Shown one piece after another: positions 21,681-32,476 of a DNA stretch of 64,000 nucleotides. Numbering within the stretch: position 1 is the stretch's first letter; the number at the start of each line of letters is the position of its first letter. The notes beneath the pieces were generated by a model. That model was not told the DNA's origin. It worked only from the letters and a program-made list of their open reading frames with translations, and did no database searches. The stretch lies in assembly GCF_030247195.1 (NCBI RefSeq), contig NC_080672.1, forward strand, positions 362,630,271-362,694,270, written 5' to 3'. Source of the stretch: Topomyia yanbarensis. Lineage: Eukaryota; Arthropoda; Insecta; Diptera; Culicidae. Both the position numbers and the translations under genes were made by a program.

Positions 21681-24600
21681 ATGAGAAATTCTAGGCATAA
21701 TAAACTTTATCACAAGAACATTGGAATTCCGTATGGCAGAAGATATAACCAGGTAAACAAATACAATTTTCAAATTAAATTAAGTATAAGAAATATTTTT
21801 CAACAGATAAAACGAAATGAAGCTCTTGTCAACATAGCAACAACACCCAGGATTTCTTCAGGGCACAGAAGGTTGTCGGAGCCAGGACAAGGGGTAATTT
21901 TAGATTGGAAATATCATGAGCTTTGTTTTGTTTGATCTAATATCTATTTAATTCAATAGGATGAAGACGATTACGTGTCATTAATTCAACACATTAGTAT
22001 ACTATAGTGGATATAGTAACTCAACTGTTAGCGATAATGTAGCAGAAGACAACGAAGAAAACAATGAACCTGAAATACAATATGAAAAAAACTATAATCA
22101 AGATTCTGACTCCAGTCCGGAAACTGATACGGATTCTGCATCAAATGAAAGCTGGCCATCCGAATCAGAGGAATGTCAGAATACCGAGTATGCAGAGGTC
22201 AATCGTCAGAAATTATGTATATTGAAGAACCTTGATTAATGATATTACCCAGTAAAGTTCAACCGGAAATGAGCCGGAATTCCGACTGGTTCCAGTTAGT
22301 ACACCGGCTCCAGTGACACAACCGTTAGAATCGGTTGTGTCACTGCAGCCGGAATACCGACTGGAACCAGTCGGAATTCCGGCTCATTTCAGGCTGAACT
22401 TTACTGGGTAACAGCATATTTAACGGACCTTTAGGCTCATATTCGAAATATGAAATACACTTATATCTGCTATTTCAAAAAAAGCATGTGACTAAAATCA
22501 AAGAGATAGATTATGTAGTCAATCACAAATTTAAAGTGCTTCGTTTGGCAAGATTATTGATTTAAAAAAAAATGTAGTACCTAAACGTCTGTTATCTGTG
22601 TTAACGAGATGGTATAATTTATTGAGCGTACTATGTAAGCTTTTTATTTCAGAACAAAAACGTCGAAGAAGAGGATTTACTTCACCCAAACTTAACCATC
22701 ACCAAAACTGAAATGATGTTGATGCTCATGAACATGTTTATGCGCCATAACTTATCGAATTGCGCAATGGAAGATCTCTTGCGAATGATTAATGTTATTA
22801 TCGGTTTCAAGTCGCTTCCTGAAACGTTTCATTCCTTCTTATCCTCCTGCGCAACACAAAATTACAAGCGACATTATCTGTGCCAGAGCTGCGGTCTTTA
22901 TCTCGGTGAAGAAAACTTAGAGTGCTGCATGAATTGTAGCAGCTGCGAAAAAATATTTTTTATATATTTCGACTGGGTGTCGAACCTCAGAAACATTCTT
23001 GTGAAGCATTGGGCTTCCATTGAAAAATACAAACAATCGAGCAAAGCGCAGAATGCAATAAAAGACATAGTGCATGGAAAAATCATTCGTAGTTCTGTGG
23101 GATACCAGAAGACGGGCATAAGCTTAACTTTCAATACCGATGGGGTTGCCCTGTTCAATTCCAATACTAAACGATCGTTATGGCCGCTTATTATAACTAT
23201 AAATGAACTACCACCTGCAGTAAGATATTCACGGAGAAATTCAATAATCGCAGCATTATGGCTGTCTCACGAAGAACCAGATCTCAACATTTTTCTACGA
23301 CCTTTTCTCTTTGAATTACAGAAGCTAGCAGATAATGGGTTGCAACTCAATAATGATATCAAATGTACTATTTCAACAGTTTGCTGCTGTGTAGATAGTG
23401 TTGCACGATCTAAAATTCAACAGATAAAACAATTCAATGGTTACGAAGCCTGTAGTTATTGCACTCATCCCGGAACATTGGTAGATTCTAAGCAAATTCG
23501 ATACACCTATTTAGAAAATATTCCTACTAGATTGAACAGTGATGTACTAAAGGCAATGGTCTTATATAATCAGCGTGGAGAATGTGTAAATGGCATAAAG
23601 GGTATATCTGCGTTAATTAGTATACCAAAGTTCGATATAGTTGAGTGTTGCCCAGTAGATTATATGCACTGTGTCTTACTTGGAGTTTGTAAGCAAATGG
23701 CAAAGTTGTGGACTGAGGAAACACATGCGGAGTTTTATATAAGGCCACAATTGAATTACATTGATAGTATTTTAGAGTCTATAAACCCTTTTCATGAATC
23801 ATCACGGAATGCTCGAAAATTTTCCGATCGCAATTCGTGGAAGGCGAATGAATGGCAGAATTGGTTATTAATTTACAGTTCAGTTTGCTTGATAAATGTA
23901 TTGCCACAAAAATATTACGATCATTTTTGTATTCTTATAACCACGATTAAAACATTGTTATGTAAAGCACTGGACGAACAAATAATTAACGAGTGTGAAA
24001 CAAAGTTATGTCATTTTGTAAAAAACTTTCAATTATTGTACGGTCCTGTGAACATGACATATAATGTGCATCTTTTGACCCATATACCTAATTGTGTGCG
24101 AAATTTTGGACCTTTATGGGCATTCTCGTTGTTTTGTTTTGAAGACATTAATGGAGTACTTAAAAAGTTTGTAAAAGATCCAAGCAGCCCAATTTTACAA
24201 ATTGCAATGAGATGCGTTCTGTTTCATGAACGGTTTCATTCAACTCAATTGATATCAGTTAGCAAAACTGTTAGGCAATTTTGTAATACATTAGATAATC
24301 AGAAGAACATCAAAACTGTTAAAAGCAAATCGCTTATTGCATTGCCTGCTTGCATAGTTAATATTTATCCAGAAAAGTTATTCTGGACTCAAAATAAATT
24401 TCACCGTGATAGATTTTTTTTCAATCCAGATCGGGAGTGGCCCATAGGTTCGAAAAAAGTGCGCTCTGATTCAACATTTGCATTTAAAACGGGAGAACGT
24501 TATGTTTACGGCATTGTAAGACAAATTCTTTCAAAAGAATCTGAAACATTTTTTTTATATGTTAAAATTACCATTCTTGAAGATCGCGATTGCTTTGTAT

Positions 24601-24728
24601 GTGGTAAAATATTTTCTGATAGCCTAAATATAATTAAAGTCGATGATAGTTTACAAAAATGTATTAGAATCACTGTATCTGATAAAATGTATGTTTGTAA
24701 AGTTGATTTTGCGCCGTGGAGAGATTAG
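21681..24728 (+). CDS. EnSpm/CACTA-type transposase-derived protein, four exons, one frameshift
   Basis: Exon 1 21681-21752, exon 2 21807-21893, exon 3 21960-22197 (donor GTCAAT, weak), exon 4 22653-24728 (692 codons plus stop). The N-terminal exons are basic, then acidic (DSDSSPETDTDSASNES). The main part has a Cys cluster (YLCQSCGLYL, CCMNCSSC), ELPPAVRYSRRN, a CTHPG knuckle, then VDYMHCVLLGVCKQMAKLW, which resembles the tnp2/DUF4218-type region of plant and animal EnSpm transposases. Exon 3 contains one extra base near 22002-22008 (stop in ISIL, then SGYSNS in another frame). The large exon is fully open, which is unusual for a dead transposon here. I found no matching CACTA-like ends bracketing the gene. 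It could be a host-retained (domesticated) transposase, a recent element, or carry an assembly error. A poly(A) signal AATAAA lies at 24739-24744. Confidence 0.75.
22248..22408. mobile_element. 161-bp near-perfect palindromic MITE with TA duplication
   Basis: CCCAGTAAAGTTCAACCGGA runs inward and is mirrored to CTGAACTTTACTGGG. TA lies at 22246-22247 and 22409-22410. The arms include GCCGGAATTCCGACTGG against its inverse, centred on ACCGTTAGAATCGGTT. It sits in intron 3 of the transposase-like gene and would form a strong intronic hairpin in the transcript. Confidence 0.85.
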
Positions 24729-24819
24729 AAAAGAATTTAATAAATGGTAAACTACTTCTAAACAACGTTTTATAACTTATAAACTAATAATATGAGAAAC
24801 AACATGTGATTGATTTCGT

Positions 24820-25085
24820 TATATTATGGTGAAACAGGGGTTCAATTTTGCAAGATTTAACTGAAGAGTTCTTTATAAAACAATAACATTGATGTTATAG
24901 TGAAAAATGCAGTTAACAATCAAAACAGTTGTGAATTTAATGTTTCTACAATCAATTCCGATATACATTTCTGTCCGGGTTAACACCGACCATACAGTCC
25001 AACGATTCCACATATTGTTTGGATGATACCCCGAACAGGTCGTTGGGCTCTTGGATCATAAGATGTTTATTAGGAATGTCTCATG
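24820..25085. repeat. Inverted copy of the 18473-18850 repeat plus flank shared with 13069-13325
   Basis: On the minus strand, GGTCGGTGTTAACCCGGACAG is followed by AAATGTATATCGG. This matches the 18.2-18.5 kb copy without its MITE. The flank 24995-25085 matches 13069-13325 without its MITE. It therefore serves as the empty site for both insertions. Confidence 0.75.
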
Positions 25086-25086
25086 C

Positions 25087-26204
25087 TTTAACAGTTATGT
25101 GTCCAACAAAAAAAACACCTTTAACAGGCCAACGAGGGTACCCGGGTTCCCACAAATTGAAATGCTCATAACTATGGCTTCCTTTAACCGATTTGAACAC
25201 TTTTAGATGTTTTGGAGTCAGAAACTCGTCCACTTTTTGATTCTGTACAATAGAACCGGAAAAATGGATCCGGTTTTGGTATCCGGATTTTCCGGAGTAA
25301 TGTTCCAGTACTAGGATACGATTTGTAAATTTTAATAATGTCCTAGCAATATGAGTATCAAAACTCTTCAAATTGTCTCGGAAGTCTGTTTTTTATTGTT
25401 ACGGGACCCTATGGCAATTTAAAAAATGGAATTGGAATGGAATGGCCACTTACGGCCCCACGGGAGCCTGCTCCGGAATGTCTGTTCCGGGGTCAAATCA
25501 CCAAATGGTTCCAAAACCACGAGATACAGCCTACTGATGCAATTCCAAGAATTTTGATACCCATTTTGCTAATATTCCATTGAAGTTCGCAAATAGTACC
25601 CCTGCACAGGAACCTGCTTCCGGAAATCCGGATTCCCGGGAACCGAATGTAGTAACCCGATTCATTTTGCAAACCCAAAAGTGGATGAGTTCCTGAATCC
25701 AAAACGGCCAAAAGTATCGAAATCGGTTGGATATTACCTTAGTTTTGGGCATTTTAGTTTTGTGGGTACCCGGGTACCCACGTCGGCCGGTTACGTAGTA
25801 AAAAAATTCAGGAGCCCCTCCTCACTGCCACCTTTACTACACTGAGAAACAAAAATATGCATCGTTAGCATACTTTCTATACTCGTCTTTTTTCTTCGGC
25901 TGTGATTTTTATGCATTTTCATGCATATACTTCTAGTAAGCATTCAATGAGTGGATAGACCGAATATATCCAATGCATAAAATTTACAGCAGAAGAAACG
26001 AGAGGCAGATAGAAAAGTATGCTATTGATGCATAAATGAAATTCTGCGTGTATATCAACAATATTATTAACCCAAAAGCTTAACTTAGTGAAGTTCTAAG
26101 ATGTTACAAAGTTTCAATTTCCAGCTATGGATAGAACATAGGAATTTCATTAATTGAAACTTAAAAAGGTACCCGGGTACCGCGTCGGACACACAACGGT
26201 TAAA
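25087..26204. mobile_element. About 1.1-kb inverted-terminal element with GGTACCCGGG motifs
   Basis: The left end TTTAACAGTTATGTGTCCAA and right end inverse TTTAACCGTTGTGTGTCCGA pair, each followed by GGTACCCGGG text. The same GGTACCCGGGTACC motif also occurs at about 25767-25780. The interior is non-coding as far as I can see and is interrupted by the MITE at 25840-26050. No clear target duplication. Confidence 0.6.
25840..26050. mobile_element. 211-bp MITE with CACTGAGAA / CACGCAGAA ends
   Basis: CACTGAGAAACAAAAATATG at the left and inverse CACGCAGAATTTCATTTATG at the right, each followed by AGCATACTTT-type text. TA flanks both sides. It resembles in its ends the longer element at 48038-48526. 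Confidence 0.65.
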
Positions 26205-26361
26205 CCAACAATAAACTTTTAATTACAATTTCATTTTTATTAATTTTATTTTCATTTCAATAAGACAATTATTAAAAAGATAACGCATTTTTTTACCTAA
26301 GCAAAAATTGAATTCGATAATAATGTTTTGTCTCCCGACAATAATGTTATTTGTTGAATTT

Positions 26362-26596
26362 CTCGACAAACATATGATTACGGCCTAAAAGCCAACTGTC
26401 AAAATCCACTTTGAATGGAAATTCCGGACAAACCGTTACGCGCCAATCACAGATGTTTATAGTAACCGAAAGAGAAAAGTTTTCTTTTTCATAAACTGTT
26501 GTGAACTGTGCTCGGCTAGTAACAGTTTGTCCGGAATTTCCATTCAAAGTGGATTTTGACAGATGGCTTTTAGGCCGTAATCATATGTTTGTCGAG
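26362..26596. mobile_element. 235-bp MITE with ATTT direct repeats
   Basis: CTCGACAAACATATGATTAC at the left is mirrored by GTAATCATATGTTTGTCGAG at the right. The arms pair over about 75 bases through AAAATCCACTTTGAATGGAA. ATTT lies at 26358-26361 and 26597-26600. It lies upstream of the MARCHF6 gene. Confidence 0.8.
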
Positions 26597-27265
26597 ATTT
26601 AATCTATAATCCATAATCGGGTTAAAAGCAATGATAAAAAAAAAAATCCCGGGACCATTTATCCAAAAGGATTGTAATTCCCGGGAGCTTACACCATTTT
26701 TATATTAAAAACGTCACTTTTGACATTCGCTGAAAAAATCGTGACAAAATAAGGAAGAAGAAGCTGTATTTTTTCGTCCGTAGGTGAAATTTTCGGTTCT
26801 TCGCATCAAATATTCTTGATAATCATTATTCGACTGTTCGAAACTGCTCAAAACCAAAGATCCAAACGTTCTTGATTAGAATTCATATCAGTGAAAGTGA
26901 AATTTACGGTTTGAGTGCGTGTGTAGCTGAGGTAAAGTTGTTCTCTGTGTACCATCAAACGACGAGAAGACGATTTTTACACCAAGGACAGTTGTATAGA
27001 AAGAGCAAAGTGGTCACGCTCATCACACGAGCAACTCATCAGACGACGGTGCGTATATCTGGCTAGAGCAAGACAGCAAGGGGAAATTGTTTTGATTAAA
27101 CTGCAGTTGTTCGCAAAAAACTAAAACCACTGATTGCTTTACTGGCAAGGAGACGATGTCACATCCTGCTTTGCTCGGCCAGAGCACCGATAAACTGCAA
27201 CCCGAACAGATCATTGCATAAACAGAAAATTTGACAGTAATTGAAACATCCAGAACAAGACAAGT

Positions 27266-30200
27266 ATGGAGGGTGACATTTGTCGGGTCTGTCGCTGCGA
27301 AGCACAATCCGATCGTCCACTGTTCCATCCTTGCATCTGCACGGGAAGCATCAAGTGGATCCATCAGGATTGTTTGATGCAATGGATGCGTTATTCGCGA
27401 AAGGAATACTGCGAACTGTGCGGTCATCGTTTTTCGTTCACGCCAATCTATTCACCGGATATGCCCCGAGTCCTACCCCTGAAGTACGTCGCCGGAGGTT
27501 TACTAAGTTCGGTTGGGACCGCCGTGAAGTACTGGATCCATTACAGTATGGTGGCAGTCGCATGGCTCGGAGTGGTTCCCCTGACGGCATACCGAACGTA
27601 TCGTTTCCTGTTTTCCGGCTCTATCGAAATGCTTCTGACGCTACCGGGCGATATCTTCTCGACGGAGAATATCGCAATCGATGTGTTCCGGGGATGCTTT
27701 GTAGCCACCTGTACCCTGTTTACCTTCGTCGGTCTGGTCTGGTTGCGGGAACAGATCATACATGGTGGAGGGCCGGATTGGTTGGAACGAGACGATCCAC
27801 CGGCGGTGCAGGCCGATGCAAATGAGAACGAGGAACGGCCTAATCCGGTCGAGAATGGGCAGGAAGATAACAACAACAACAATAATAATAACAACAATGA
27901 TGATAACAATAACGAGGAGGAACACAACAACAACAATAATAACAATTTTCTGGACAACAATCTGATTGAGCCGCAGAATCGGGTAAGTTTGATAGCGATT
28001 CATTCTTTTTTTAAACTTCATCTTACAAAAACCATTGAACATCGATTTGGTGAATTTGAACTGCTTTGGATTGTGTTAAATCTTTCCGATTTCCAACAAA
28101 AAAATTGACCCATTAATGAAGAATGTTGATGGCAATAGATTTTATTTTTTACTTGAATTTCTAAAAAAACAAGCACAATATTGAGATCGTTGGTATTTTT
28201 AGTTTATGTTAAAATTGTGCTTGGTCGTCTTTGGTTTAACAGTGAGCTCTTAATTACGCAGTTTTTAAATTCGCACAAGACACGTCATCATATGTTAATT
28301 TGAATTCCCAATTTCATAGGGGCGACCACAGGATGCGGCCGTTGTCGGTGCGCCTGTACCACCACCGCCGCCACCACTACCACAACAACCACAGGTAGCT
28401 GCTCCAGCACCGGCGGCTGTTCCCCCTGTCCCAGCCGCACGGATCCCGGAAGCTCCACCAGACAACATCCCCATTGATCCAGCAGAACCTCCACCACCAC
28501 AGGGCGATGGTGAAGGGGATCCAGAAGCTGTTAATGAACCTGCTGAAGCCGCTGCCGACGAAGCCAACTGGAATCCAATGGAGTGGGAACGGGCGGCTGA
28601 AGAGCTGACCTGGGAACGGTTGCTGGGTTTGGATGGATCGATGGTCTTTCTGGAGCACGTTTTTTGGGTTGTATCGTTAAACACACTGTTCATCTTTGTC
28701 TTCGCTTTCTGTCCGTACTCGATTGGAAACTTTCTGATTTCTTTTCTGGGAATAATAACCCCCGGCAAACCACTGCTGCACTTTCACGGACTTCTGACCA
28801 CTTTGCTCGGTTATTGCGTAATTGGAATAACGCTGGTTAAACTGCACGCCATTGCTAGGCTCTTGCACTGGCGTCGCCAGCGTCGAATACTAGGTCTGTG
28901 CTATATTGTGGTGAAAGTGTCGCTTTTGTCGGTAGTGGAAATCGGAGTGCTTCCACTGGTGTGCGGATGGTGGCTGGATATTTGCTCGCTACCGATGTTC
29001 GATGCAACCCTCAAGGATAGGAAGGCCAGTTTCAAAGCAGCCCCAGGAACGTCGCTGTTTATCCATTGGATGTTTGGGATGGTGTACGTGTACTATTTCG
29101 CGTCGTTCATCGTGCTTCTGCGGGAGGTGCTTCGTCCCGGGGTGCTATGGTTTTTGCGTAATTTGAACGATCCGGATTTCAGTCCGATTCAGGTTAGTCG
29201 AAGATCATCGTTTTTTTTTAAGAAAATCCGTAATCAATTTTCAACATTCCAGGAAATGATTCACCTTTCGATTCTTCGTCACGCGAGAAGACTTATCGCT
29301 TCGGCCATCATATTCGGTTCAGCCGTTCTGCTGATGCTTTGGGCACCGATTCAATTTCTCAAATCGATCTGGCCAATGTTCCTACCGTATACTCTATCCG
29401 GCGATTCGGAAGTCAATGAGTTGAGCTTGCAGCTTTTGCTGCTTCAGGTACCTATTCGACACTATTCCACTGTGTTCACAATTTCAAACCAATCGTTTTT
29501 TCCCCTCAGATAATCTTGCCCGGTTTCTTCGAGCAGTCACACACTCGCATTTGGCTTAAGGGGCTGGTACGGATCTGGTGCAACGTTGTGGCACGCATTT
29601 TAGGCATAAAAAGTTACCTCCTCGGAATGGAACCTCGCCCAAATGAGGATGAGGTTCCACCAAGACAGCAACCGGAGCTGGGAGTAGGTCTGGCTGCGGC
29701 CCACCAGGCAATCATGCAGCGGGATGTCCCCGTCGGTTTCCAACCGTACGATCGACCAGCACTTTTCGCAGTCCGGTTAGCTGGTCTTCTGGTGCTGATG
29801 TGTATAAGTCTGGTGATTGGATCGCTGATTACACTCACCGTACCAGTGTGGATTGGACGCCACGGGATGGCGCTGTGGTCAATGGGATCGCACATTACTC
29901 CACCACCGAATGCGATTGCGACTGGAGCGGAAACACCGCCAAGACCCCACGAACTCTATACTGCCGCGATGGGAACGTACTTTTGCTGGATTATATCACG
30001 AGGAATTGCCGTTGCGGTGAATCTATTTCCCCAGGGTCGAAATGCGGTTATGGAACGAGTAAAACATTGGATGTCCGTTGCAACTTCCTACGCCCTGGCG
30101 GCGATGATTTTCGTGCTGATGCTGGGCGTTATACCACTGATGTTTGGACTTTTGCTCGAGCTGGTTGTTGTTGTACCGTTACGAGTTCCGTTGGAGCAAA

Positions 30201-30835
30201 CACCGGTTCTGTTTCTGTGGCAGGATTGGGCTCTGGGAGTGTTATACACAAAAATCGCTTGCGCGCTTACATTAATGGGCCCGGACTGGGCATTGAAACG
30301 AGCCATCGAACAAGTCTACCGCGATGGTCTACATGATATTAATCTAAGGTTCATCATTCGTGAACTAGGCGCCCCAGTCATAACCTGCTTCGGCCTCGCT
30401 TTAGCCGTTCCCTACGTCATCGCACATTCAATTCTGCCACTTTTCTTCACCAATCAAGTAACAAGGATATTAATCGCCCGCCAGATCTACCCATTCTTCT
30501 TGCTGATCGCATTCATCGTCGTGATCGTAATTCTGCAGATCCGTCAGTTCAAGAAACTGTACGTGGCAATCAAGAACGACAAGTATCTGGTGGGACAACG
30601 GCTGGTCAACTACGACCATCAGCGCAAAAAACGTTCGGAGGCCGCAGCCGCGGCAGCGGCAGCTGCAGCAGCAGCTGCTGCTGCTACATCGCCGGCAGCG
30701 GCCGCTGCTGCAGGTGCTGAACAACAACAACACCAACCAGCCAATGTTCAGGCTCAACAAGTGAATCAACCGGACGATGAAATACGACAACCGGATCCGG
30801 CAGTGGCTGCAGCCGCCGCCCAAGCTGTACAGTAG
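27266..30835 (+). CDS. MARCHF6: MARCHF6/Doa10 ER-membrane E3 ubiquitin ligase, 1036 aa
   Basis: RING-CH E3 ligase of the ER membrane that ubiquitinates misfolded proteins and sterol-pathway enzymes for ER-associated degradation. Exons 27266-27982, 28320-29192, 29253-29447 and 29510-30835 (GT-AG, all phase 0) give 1036 codons plus TAG. The N-terminal RING-CH is complete: C6, C9, C23, C25, H33, C36, C49, C52. Two membrane segments follow (about 70-110 and 140-165), then a low-complexity loop (poly-Asn near 205-235, poly-Pro near 250), then the strongly conserved WERAAEELTWERLLGLDG and WFLRNLNDPDFSPIQ region. Many hydrophobic helices follow, and the conserved near-terminal element KNDKYLVGQRLVNY. 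After that come an Ala run, a Gln/His run and a second Ala-rich tail absent from vertebrate MARCHF6, which makes the protein longer than the roughly 910-aa human form. The start MEGDICRVC matches the family N-terminus. Antisense frames over the repeats are shadows. Confidence 0.96.
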
Positions 30836-31159
30836 ATTCTAGAACGGGCAGGTACACGGAATCGACATCCTACTAGCGAATACAAAGGTTCAGGAGTGTG
30901 GGATGCGGCTTTGAAGTGTGAGAGGTGAGAATTTCTACAATATTTTGTAACAGGGTGTTTGTCATTTGGGATAGTATCATTTAGCACTACTATCTATTGA
31001 AATTATTACTACTATCATTTGGAATATATTTTTTTATCTTTAGTAGAATAGTCATTTGGTATTTTAAATCGTGATGAAATTAACGGTCATGTGACAACGA
31101 ATATTTGGCATTTTCAGCCGAGCAGAAAGTGATGATAATGTTTTAAGTGGGCTGTTAGA

Positions 31160-31165
31160 AATAAA
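31160..31165 (+). promoter_or_regulatory. Candidate polyadenylation signal of MARCHF6
   Basis: AATAAA about 325 bases after the MARCHF6 stop codon, before retrotransposon-derived sequence begins on the opposite strand. Confidence 0.5.
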
Positions 31166-31309
31166 AAAGTATTTTTAACCCTTTAAGGCATGATTTTAAA
31201 TTTTGCTTGGTACCGTGAATGTTTCAAGTATAAAATTGGTTAAAAAAATAATGTGTGATGAATGTTGATTTGATATTGAATTTATTTGAAATGAAAAATA
31301 TGAATTGCA

Positions 31310-32455
31310 CTATTTTTTCATTGAATCTGTCTTTCCGACTGGCTAAGACCATAGTTGATCCATCTCGCCGTCGTCATGTTTTGGTTTCTCGTGATGAGTT
31401 TTTTGGTAATTTGCGATTACATGTAGATGTGGTTTTCTTTTAGGAATTTTTTTATTTCTTCATAGTTTTCACCTAATATTTTTTCAAGTGGTTGCATATA
31501 CTCCAACGCTGGGTATTCGATTCTGCTTTAGTTGTATCGCGGGCAGTTGTATAGTAGATGTTTGAGGTCTTCAGTTGTCTCACACCATTCACAGTTGTCG
31601 TCTTTTTTCCTTCTTCCCACCCCCACTTTGCTCTGGTGGCTTCTGTTAGACAATGACCCGTTCGTATTCTCTTTAGGACTTAAACGTCGTCTGGGCTAAG
31701 CGACAGGTTTTTACACCAGATTTTCTTGTTAGGCCGTTCCAGTATTTGGTAATGCCACCTTCATTTTTTCGTCGGAGGGCGTCCTGTATTTCCTTGTCCA
31801 ATCTTCCCATGTTGTGTTGTTGCTTAAGATGAGGGCATCGCTGTAAAAGGATTGTGGTTCACCGGCTATGGTTACGTCGGCTTTCTCGTTCCCGTAGTGA
31901 CTCGGAATCCATCAAATTTTTATGGAGTTTGCCCTCATTCCGTTGAATTCGTTGTAGATTTCTGCCATTAGGTAGTTTTCTTTGAAGGTCTTTTCGTTGA
32001 GCAACATCTCATAAGCGCTCCTAGAGTCAGTGAAGATCACTGCCTTTTGCATCCTCTGTTTTTGACCAACTCTACCGCTTTGAAGATGCCTAGAAGTTCA
32101 GCATTCGTGCTGGAGAAGTTGTTACTAATCCCTTCGCTGGTTATTGATCCATCAGTTTCGTCGTACACTGCAAAGGCAGTCCGTTGGTTGCTTGGATGCT
32201 TAACGGAAAAGTGACTGCCAGAATGTTGCACTTGCTTCATCCTGGGTGATATTTTATAAGGATAGTTTTCACAATGTCGAAGTCCACTCTCACAAAGTTG
32301 CGTATCCGCATGAGAAACCGCAATTCCTGATCTGAGGAGTGAATTTGACATAGCAATTCTATGTTTTTGCCAGCTGTTTCCGTGCCGTGTGACTCGTTAT
32401 CCATTTCTCTACTCAAAGTTGCGCTGATGAATGTCATCGAGGCGTCCTGTACCAT
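31310..32455 (-). pseudogene. RNase H and 3' end of an old I-like retrotransposon (outer element)
   Basis: Read on the minus strand in shifting frames, this encodes an RNase H-like stretch with FSSTNAELLGIFKAVELVKN, then AVIFTDSRSAYEMLLNEKT and a PSHYGNEKADV motif, then a terminal Cys motif CEWCETTEDLKHLLYNC. RNase H after the reverse transcriptase is a hallmark of I-clade non-LTR elements. Stops (for example in the tail) and frame changes show it is dead. Its RT and endonuclease are not adjacent; they lie at 40.85-42.9 kb on the same strand. The simplest reading is that the younger element at 32.46-40.84 kb was inserted into this one. The exact 3' end is unclear. Confidence 0.65.
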
Positions 32456-32476
32456 GTAGTTATAATTAGTTCCCTT

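Noticed and set aside
22898..23164. Antisense frame inside the transposase-like exon
   Set aside because: Shadow of the sense coding frame.
27541..28042. Antisense frames rich in Leu/Val/Ile opposite MARCHF6
   Set aside because: They are reverse readings of the AAC poly-Asn tract; the sense strand matches the MARCHF6 family.
28288..28768. Gly/Ser/Ala-rich antisense frames
   Set aside because: Shadows of the CCA/GCA-rich loop of MARCHF6 exon 2.
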